DNA of 64,000 nt from an uncultured Desulfobacterales bacterium. GTDB lineage: Bacteria; Desulfobacterota; Desulfobulbia; Desulfobulbales; Desulfocapsaceae. Within the stretch, counting starts at the first letter, position 1; each line of letters opens with the position of its first letter. Made by a program: the position numbers and the translations under genes. The DNA lies in contig CALGIJ010000034.1 in the NCBI GenBank assembly GCA_937915545.1, forward strand, positions 1 to 64,000, in the 5' to 3' direction. A model generated the notes under the pieces. The model saw only the letters and a list, made by a program, of their open reading frames with translations, was not told the origin of the DNA and made no database searches. Below, in pieces: positions 59,052-64,000 of the stretch.

Positions 59052-60506
59052 ATGGCTATCACTTTCAGCGGTCTCGCGACCGGACTGGACACGGACAAGA
59101 TCGTCAAGGATATCATGGCACTGGAGCGGGCCCCGCTGGACCGCATCGAGGCCAGGAAGACCGCCGCCAAGCAGCGTCTCGACGCCTTCGCCCAGTTCAA
59201 GGACAAGCTCGACGCCCTGAAGACCGCTGTCGGCAATATGAGCCTGACCAGCCAGCTGCGCTCCACTACCGCCACCGTCCAGGGCGAGGCCTCGTTTACC
59301 GCCTCCTCGAGCAGCGGCGCCGTCGGCAGCTATAACGTCTCGGTGGCTCAGCTCAGCCAGGTGCAGAAGACGGTCAGCGCCGGATTCTCTTCCAATACCG
59401 AGGCAGTGCTTGGTACCGGCACCCTCGAGATCGCCGGCACGGTGATCAATGTCACCGCCGAGAACAACTCCCTCCTCGGCATCGCCCAGGCGGTCAACGC
59501 CGTCGCCAACACCACCGGCGTGCGCGCCAGCATCATCAACGACGGCACCTCCGGCAAGCCTTATCACCTGGTCTTCACCGGCAAGGACTCCTCCACCTCC
59601 TTCGAGATCGAAGACACCCTCGTTGACGGAGGCGCGCAAGCGATCTCGCTTGGGCTGAGCGAAGTACAGGAAGCACAAAAGGCAGTCGCCTTTATCGACG
59701 GTATCGCCGTGGTCAGTGACACCAATACCATCTCCTCGGCGATCAGCGGCGTGACGCTGACGCTCAACTCCGTTGATACCAAACTCGACGAAGGCACCGA
59801 GGTAGATGGCAAAAAATTCTGGGAATGGCCCGACCCGCCCACCTTTGCCTCCAAGAGACTCGACGTGACCGCCGATACCGGTGCCCTCAAGGAAAAGGTC
59901 ACCTCCTTCGTCAGCGCCTATAACGATGCCATGGACTGGATTCTCTCCGGCTACGAAGAATTCGGCGGCTCCTCGACGGTACCTGAGGTTGAGGAAGGTT
60001 CGGGCGAGGAAGCCATTCTTGGCTCGGTGTTGCGCGGTGACGCCACCATCAACAGCCTCAAACGCCAGTTGCAAAACGTCCTCACCGACGCCATCGACAA
60101 TAGCGGGCGTTTCCGCGTCCTGTCGGAGATCGGCATCACTACCAACCCCAACGGTACTCTCAACCAGAACAACACCAAGCTCGACAAGGCACTGGCCGAA
60201 AATTACGACGACACCATCTCTCTCCTCTCCGGTGACGATACGACTGCCGGGGTGATGAAGGGCTTCAATGCCTTGCTTTTGAAAATGACCAGCAAAAGCA
60301 CCGGTATGTATGCCCTGCAGGAGCAGAACTACGAGGACAGCGTAGACCGCTTCGACCTGCAGATCGACCAGATGGAACTTCGCCTCAGCAAACGCGAGCT
60401 GTCCCTCAAGGCGCAGTTCAGCGCCATGGAAACCCTGGTGAGCAATCTCAACTCCCAGGGCGACTTCCTCACCCAGCAGATGAACGCCATTTTTGGGAAC
60501 AAATAG
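59052..60506 (+). CDS. fliD: Filament cap protein FliD
   Basis: The 484-residue cap (HAP2) that folds incoming flagellin. N-terminal domain ITFSGLATGLDTDKIVKDIMALERAPLDRIEARKTAAKQRLDAF, hook-IN repeat near EIAGTVINVTAENNSLLGIAQAVNAVANTTGVRASIINDG, and C-terminal helices (ALQEQNYEDSVDRFDLQIDQMELRLSKRELSLKAQFSAMETLVSNLNSQGDFLTQQMNAIFG) are all present. The length is normal, in contrast to the large flagellins and FlgL. Confidence 0.95.
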   Translation: MAITFSGLATGLDTDKIVKDIMALERAPLDRIEARKTAAKQRLDAFAQFKDKLDALKTAVGNMSLTSQLRSTTATVQGEASFTASSSSGAVGSYNVSVAQLSQVQKTVSAGFSSNTEAVLGTGTLEIAGTVINVTAENNSLLGIAQAVNAVANTTGVRASIINDGTSGKPYHLVFTGKDSSTSFEIEDTLVDGGAQAISLGLSEVQEAQKAVAFIDGIAVVSDTNTISSAISGVTLTLNSVDTKLDEGTEVDGKKFWEWPDPPTFASKRLDVTADTGALKEKVTSFVSAYNDAMDWILSGYEEFGGSSTVPEVEEGSGEEAILGSVLRGDATINSLKRQLQNVLTDAIDNSGRFRVLSEIGITTNPNGTLNQNNTKLDKALAENYDDTISLLSGDDTTAGVMKGFNALLLKMTSKSTGMYALQEQNYEDSVDRFDLQIDQMELRLSKRELSLKAQFSAMETLVSNLNSQGDFLTQQMNAIFGNK

Positions 60507-60508
60507 TC

Positions 60509-60973
60509 ATGAATCCCTATAATAACGCCTACGCCAACCAGTATCGCAACAACCAGGTCCTCACCGCGTCCCAGGAGCAGATTCTCCTCATGCTCTACGA
60601 CGGGGCCATCCGCTTCTGCCGCCAGGCCATCGTCGCCTGCGAGGCCGGCAACGGCAGTGAGAAGAACGGCCGGATTGGCAAGGTCTATGCGATTGTCGAC
60701 GAATTCTCCAAGTCCCTCAACCACGACATCGGCGGCGATATCGCCATCGATCTCGAGCGGCTCTACGACTTCATGATGCGTCAGCTCAACGAGGCACGCC
60801 GCGAAGAGACCCCCGACAAGCTCAAGGTGGTGGAAAACCTCCTCGTCGATCTACGCCAGACCTGGGGCGAGGCGGTGGAGATCAACAAGCGCGAGCAGGG
60901 CATCGTTTCGCAGCAGCGCGAGGCCGAGGCAGACACGGCCACCCCCATGCCGCGCCTCTCGGTAGCCGGCTGA
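60509..60973 (+). CDS. fliS: Flagellin export chaperone FliS
   Basis: A 154-residue helical chaperone for flagellin. YNNAYANQYRNNQVLTASQEQILLMLYDGAIRFCRQAIVACEAGN and IDLERLYDFMMRQLNEARREETPDKLKVVENLLVDLRQTWGEAV are the family pattern. A short polar tail extends past the usual end. It follows fliD by 2 bases. Confidence 0.94.
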   Translation: MNPYNNAYANQYRNNQVLTASQEQILLMLYDGAIRFCRQAIVACEAGNGSEKNGRIGKVYAIVDEFSKSLNHDIGGDIAIDLERLYDFMMRQLNEARREETPDKLKVVENLLVDLRQTWGEAVEINKREQGIVSQQREAEADTATPMPRLSVAG

Positions 60974-60993
60974 GGCCAAGAGCAGGTGATACC

Positions 60994-61434
60994 ATGAGCG
61001 AAAGCAACCACAATCTCAGCAGGCTTGACAGGTGCATCGAGCTGCTGCAGAGCGTCAATGCTATCTACGGCGAGATGGAAGCGACCTATGCCGTGCTGCA
61101 GGGCGAGTTGCCCGCCATCTCCTCCGAGGCCCTGCTGCAGAAGACCAGGATGCTTGACTGCCTCAGGGAAAAAGCGCAGGCAGTCGACGGCCAGCTGGCC
61201 GAAGAACTGCGCCGCAGCGAAGAACTCGACGACAGCCTTCACCCCCTGCTGGCAACACGGGCTGAAAAGCTGGAACGGCTCTTCCGCATCAACCGCGACC
61301 TTCTTGGCCGCGCCGAAAACAGCCGGGCGCTCTTGCGCCACGAGCTGACGACGATGCGCACCAACCGCAACGCCCTGCAGGGATATCGGCCGCCCGGCGG
61401 TCCCGCTCCCGGCCTGATCCGCACCTCCTTCTAA
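60994..61434 (+). CDS. Helical protein after fliS, FlgN/FliT-like
   Basis: A 146-residue protein made of long helices (LDRCIELLQSVNAIYGEMEATYAVLQGELPAISSEALLQKTRMLDCLREKAQ) with a flexible end GYRPPGGPAPGLIRTSF, a tail style seen in FlgN-type chaperones. With fliS 20 bases upstream, a second export chaperone (for FliD or the enlarged FlgL) is the simplest guess, but the sequence match is weak and no clear family was recognised. Confidence 0.55.
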   Translation: MSESNHNLSRLDRCIELLQSVNAIYGEMEATYAVLQGELPAISSEALLQKTRMLDCLREKAQAVDGQLAEELRRSEELDDSLHPLLATRAEKLERLFRINRDLLGRAENSRALLRHELTTMRTNRNALQGYRPPGGPAPGLIRTSF

Positions 61435-61448
61435 CCCGCGGCCCCTCC

Positions 61449-61838
61449 ATGAAACCATTTGACCACAGCCTCCGCCCGGCGACAAAAATTGTCGATGTGG
61501 CGCAATTCTTCATGGAGATAACCGCCGCCTACCTCAATTTCGAAGGGCGCGTGCTGCATGTCCTGCAGCGGGCGACAGAGATCTCCCCGGCGAAGATCTA
61601 CGCCGAGTGCGAGCAATTGGGCCGCGAGCGCAGCAAGCTCTCCTCCCTCGATGAGCAACTGCTCTCCATCCTCGCCCTGGCCGGCCCGGAAGTGGTCAAC
61701 ACCGCCATGATCCATGACTATCGCGTCGCCTTCGCCAAGGCTTCCATGGCCTGCGGCAACCTGCAGCAGAAACTGCTCGCCATCCGCGCCACCCTCGACC
61801 ATGCCGGCGCCGCGGTCCAGGGTGCTCCAGCCGTCTAG
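61449..61838 (+). CDS. Uncharacterised small helical protein in fliDS operon
   Basis: A 129-residue protein, mostly alpha-helical (FFMEITAAYLNFEGRVLHVLQRATEISPAKIYAECEQLGRERSKLSSLDEQLLSIL). No membrane segment, signal or catalytic motif is visible. It starts 14 bases after the preceding chaperone-like gene and ends before a terminator-like hairpin, so it belongs to the flagellar operon. No family was recognised; a FliT-like role is possible. Confidence 0.55.
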   Translation: MKPFDHSLRPATKIVDVAQFFMEITAAYLNFEGRVLHVLQRATEISPAKIYAECEQLGRERSKLSSLDEQLLSILALAGPEVVNTAMIHDYRVAFAKASMACGNLQQKLLAIRATLDHAGAAVQGAPAV

Positions 61839-61923
61839 CTGTCCGGAGCATGCCGCCACAAGGCCGGATTGCTCAAGAGCGTATCCAACGCCACCCATGA
61901 CGGCAAAGAGAGTGCTGGCGGCG

Positions 61924-61942
61924 CAGGCGTTGCTCACGCCTG
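61924..61942 (+). terminator. Hairpin terminator of fliD-fliS operon
   Basis: CAGGCGT and ACGCCTG form a perfect 7-bp stem with a TGCTC loop, followed by TTTCC. It lies 85 bases after the last gene of the operon. Confidence 0.5.
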
Positions 61943-62042
61943 TTTCCAGCCAAGCCGCTATGCCAACCAGACCCTGCCGCCCAAAAAGTACCGAACCCGG
62001 CGCACCGACAGCATATCCACTCACCATTTCTCGTTGTCAGCG

Positions 62043-62071
62043 TTGCCGTGGAGAGAAAATTGCGCTACTAT
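62043..62071 (+). promoter_or_regulatory. Sigma70-like promoter of PilZ genes
   Basis: TTGCCG (62043-62048), 17-base spacer and TACTAT (62066-62071), each four of six consensus matches, in the most AT-rich part of the gap. Confidence 0.4.
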
Positions 62072-62210
62072 GGTTTTCCAATAACTATCGGCTGTTAACC
62101 GGCTTCCCCGCACAGGGGGGCGAAGTGGAGCCCGACGGGCGTTTCTCACGGGAAATTCCGTGCGGCAGGACTGGGCGCCACCTATCATCAGCGAGCGGTG
62201 AAAGAAACCT

Positions 62211-62900
62211 ATGAGCCACGATCCCGCCATCCTCACCTCCATTCCCGAAGGCAAGCCGGTACGGATTTTCCTCCCCCTGCGCAACAGCCGCGAGCGCTTG
62301 CGGATGCAATGCCTCTTTCGGGACATCGCCCCGCCCAAGTTCTCGCTGGTCTTCGGCCCCGGTCAGCTGCCCATTGCCGCCATCGATCTCAGCCAACCGA
62401 CCATCGTGTCCGTCGACATGGGCGGGCCGACCCTCTCCCTGGAAGCGATGATCCAGGAGATCGACGGCCAGCAGACCCTCAAGATGATTCTGCAGAAATC
62501 CATCAACCACGAGCAACTGCGCGAATATTTCCGCATCGACGCAGTCACCGAGGTGGTCGCCTCCAGCCTTCGCCTCCCCCAAGGCCTGGCGCAATCACCT
62601 CCATGGTCGCTGGCCGGCGAATCGCTCGACCTCAGCGGCAGCGGCGTTTTGGTGCTCTTTCCCAGCTGCCCTCCCGAAGACAAGCAGACCCAGCTGGTCA
62701 TCTCCCTGCCCATGGCCGACGAGCAGCCGATCAGCGCCGTGGCCCATATCGTCCGCCTGCAGCGGCAGGATGACGGCCGCTGCGAGGTCGCCTACCACTT
62801 CGACGACATCTCCATGGAGGATCGCGATCGTATCATCGGCCACTGCCTGGTGCTGCAGCGGCAGATGCTGCGCCTCAAGGTCCAGGTACTGGAAAAATAA
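62211..62900 (+). CDS. PilZ-domain c-di-GMP effector, YcgR-like, first copy
   Basis: A 229-residue two-domain protein. The N-terminal half is a beta-rich YcgR-N/PilZN-like domain; the PilZ domain has both c-di-GMP-binding elements, RxxxR at 104-108 (REYFR) and DLSGSG at 140-145. In the YcgR family, ligand-bound protein contacts the motor and slows rotation. By location this one probably acts on the motor encoded here. The motifs are intact, so c-di-GMP binding is expected. Confidence 0.78.
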   Translation: MSHDPAILTSIPEGKPVRIFLPLRNSRERLRMQCLFRDIAPPKFSLVFGPGQLPIAAIDLSQPTIVSVDMGGPTLSLEAMIQEIDGQQTLKMILQKSINHEQLREYFRIDAVTEVVASSLRLPQGLAQSPPWSLAGESLDLSGSGVLVLFPSCPPEDKQTQLVISLPMADEQPISAVAHIVRLQRQDDGRCEVAYHFDDISMEDRDRIIGHCLVLQRQMLRLKVQVLEK

Positions 62901-62931
62901 GCGACGCCCCACTTTCTCCACGGATATCGCC

Positions 62932-63612
62932 ATGGTGCAACAGGATCTCGTCAAGCTGGTCAAGTCAATCGATGACGGCGAGGCCGCCACCCTCACCCTG
63001 ACCGACAGCAACAACGATCACCATACCATCCAAGGATTTTTCAAGGAATCCGAGGCTCCCGGCTTCTTCTTCCTCGCCCCGCCGGGGGCATTGCCGCAGC
63101 AACTCGACCGCAGCTGGCGGGGTTTTCTGGTCAGTTGCGACCAGAACGGAACCGAAGTCTCCTTTCTGGTGGAGATCGTCGAGAAAACCAGCGGCCGCAC
63201 GGTGGAGCTCCTCGCCCGCCAGACCATGCGTTTCGAGGACATGCGCCGCTTCTTCAGGGTCAGCATGAGGATACCGGTGGTCATCCGCCATTTCGTCGAC
63301 AGCGCGGAGAAGCCGGAAAACAGCTGGCAGCTGGAGGGCGAGAGCGTCGATATCTCACAATCCGGGCTGCTCGCCCTGCTGCCGGCGGAGTGCCGCCATG
63401 AAGACGACCTCGACATCGAGCTCCTCCTCGACGAGCCCGACAAGCGCATCATCGTCGGCGGCCACGTGGTGCGCAGCCGCAGCTTGCGAAAACAGCGCTG
63501 GCTGACCTCCTTCCACTTCGACGACATCTCCGCCACGAACCGCGACGCCCTCGCCAAACGCTGTTTCGCCGAACAGCGCCGGCAGCTGCGCGAGAAGGGG
63601 CAAACCTACTGA
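62932..63612 (+). CDS. PilZ-domain c-di-GMP effector, YcgR-like, second copy
   Basis: A 226-residue paralogue of its neighbour with the same two-domain plan. RxxxR is RRFFR (105-109) and the second motif is DISQSG (140-145), both intact. The N-terminal domain differs considerably (VKLVKSIDDGEAATLTLTDSNNDHHTIQGFF), so the two probably contact different partners. It starts 31 bases after the first copy and is likely co-transcribed. An upstream ATG in frame is rejected because it lies well inside the first PilZ gene. Confidence 0.78.
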   Translation: MVQQDLVKLVKSIDDGEAATLTLTDSNNDHHTIQGFFKESEAPGFFFLAPPGALPQQLDRSWRGFLVSCDQNGTEVSFLVEIVEKTSGRTVELLARQTMRFEDMRRFFRVSMRIPVVIRHFVDSAEKPENSWQLEGESVDISQSGLLALLPAECRHEDDLDIELLLDEPDKRIIVGGHVVRSRSLRKQRWLTSFHFDDISATNRDALAKRCFAEQRRQLREKGQTY

Positions 63613-63655
63613 GCTGCCTGGCCATCCGGGCGGCCTGCGGCAGGGGGAGTGGCCC

Positions 63656-64000
63656 ATGGATATCATCAACCCGCTTTCCTCGATCCCCCCGGTCGGGCAC
63701 GCTACCTCCCAGGGCAAGGGCCGTAGCCAAGGCCAACTGCCGGCCAATGTCGGCCAGCTGCTCAAGGCAATGGTGGTCGAGGCCCGTGGCGACAACCGTT
63801 TCACGCTTGATATCGGCGGCACGCGGCTCGCCGCCTCGTCCGAGGCAAAGCTCAGTGTCGGTGAGACCCTGCAACTGCAGGTGGCCAAAACCGAGCCGCG
63901 TATCGAACTGAAGATCGTCTCCGCCGGCGACACCCTGCTCACCGGCAAATCCCTCGCCCTGCTCGGCAAAAATATCGACCTCGGCGCGCTCTTCGCCGCC
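63656..64000 (+). CDS. FliK-like/hook-length-type protein, 5' part (runs off window)
   Basis: The first 115 residues of a gene open to the right edge. GGGGGAG lies before the ATG at 63656. The segment LLKAMVVEARGDNRFTLDIGGTRLAASSEAKLSVGETLQLQVAKTEPRIELKIV is a beta-rich unit seen at the start of some FliK-like proteins found after the PilZ or fliD genes. The deciding C-terminal Flg_hook domain is outside the window, so the call is tentative. A complete FliK is already encoded at 26401. Confidence 0.5.
   Translation, partial: MDIINPLSSIPPVGHATSQGKGRSQGQLPANVGQLLKAMVVEARGDNRFTLDIGGTRLAASSEAKLSVGETLQLQVAKTEPRIELKIVSAGDTLLTGKSLALLGKNIDLGALFAA

Larger units (their letters stand above)
61839..62210. 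other. Intergenic region: terminator-like hairpin and pilZ promoter
   Basis: 372 bases. A hairpin at 61924-61942 would end the fliDS transcript and a sigma70-like promoter at 62043-62071 would start the PilZ genes. The leader to the first PilZ gene (about 62078-62210) is GC-rich; no known riboswitch was recognised in it. Confidence 0.5.

Noticed and set aside
62090..62210. Possible c-di-GMP riboswitch in the leader of the first PilZ gene
   Set aside because: It contains a GCACAGGG-like word but lacks the GACGCAAAG core and paired stems of the GEMM class.
1..64000. CRISPR arrays, tRNA or rRNA genes, insertion sequences, prophage genes
   Set aside because: No regularly spaced repeats, cloverleaf patterns, rRNA words, transposases or integrases were recognised on reading through the window.

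Overview
The window is almost entirely a flagellar and chemotaxis supercluster from a Gram-negative, GC-rich, polarly flagellated bacterium. An outer-membrane L ring (FlgH/FlgI), FlhF/FlhG polar-placement proteins, a sigma54 plus FliA (sigma28) hierarchy, the FliW/CsrA switch, CheX phosphatases and PilZ proteins together suggest a deltaproteobacterium (Desulfobacterota), perhaps a Desulfobulbales relative. That placement is inferred from gene content and style, not from a search.

Layout. 1-390: 3' end of an AT-rich PEP-CTERM protein gene. 901-1359: SlyD-type FKBP. 1514-7543: chemotaxis operon (hybrid CheA with two CheW-like domains and a receiver, CheW, CheB, CheR, a CheY-like protein). 7667-9391 (-): exported pentapeptide-repeat/coiled-coil protein. 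9992-11943: cyclic-nucleotide-binding protein followed by a sigma54 activator of FlrC/FleR type. 11959-16194 (-): signal-termination block of a three-CheX fusion with a dead receiver, two single CheX proteins and CheY. 16648-30083: TPR protein, flgBC, fliEFGHIJ, motE-like, fliK, flgDE. 30422-36225: motAB, fliLMNOPQR. 36368-43089: flhBAFG, fliA, SwrB/DUF2802-like. 43195-48133: flgFGAHI and a short flgJ. 48450-53567: DUF5610-like, flgMNKL, csrA, fliW. 53855-58575: two large flagellins. 58662-61838: flaG, fliD, fliS and two chaperone-like genes. 62211-63612: two PilZ proteins. 63656-64000: start of a second FliK-like gene.

Control can be read from the DNA. Six GG-N10-GC sigma54-type elements precede the three-CheX gene, the TPR-flgBC group, fliF, motA, fliL and flhB. 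Four sigma28-type elements with a uniform TAAA-N17-CCGA layout precede the flgM operon and the two flagellins. The basal body, export gate, motor and one CheX gene would therefore be made under sigma54 and the activator at 10492. FliA, held by FlgM until the hook is finished, would then switch on the hook-associated proteins and filament. CsrA and FliW, encoded just upstream of the flagellins, would tune flagellin translation; a GGA-in-loop hairpin in the second flagellin leader fits this. CheA/CheY with several CheX phosphatases, and the c-di-GMP-binding PilZ pair, would control rotation and speed.

The most unusual items are the triple CheX fusion with a pseudo-receiver, the AT-shifted centre of the second flagellin, the hybrid CheA with a split CheW domain, and a sigma54 promoter that would give the TPR gene an almost leaderless mRNA. 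Most remaining genes are a standard flagellar set. No tRNA, rRNA, CRISPR array, insertion sequence or prophage gene was seen.
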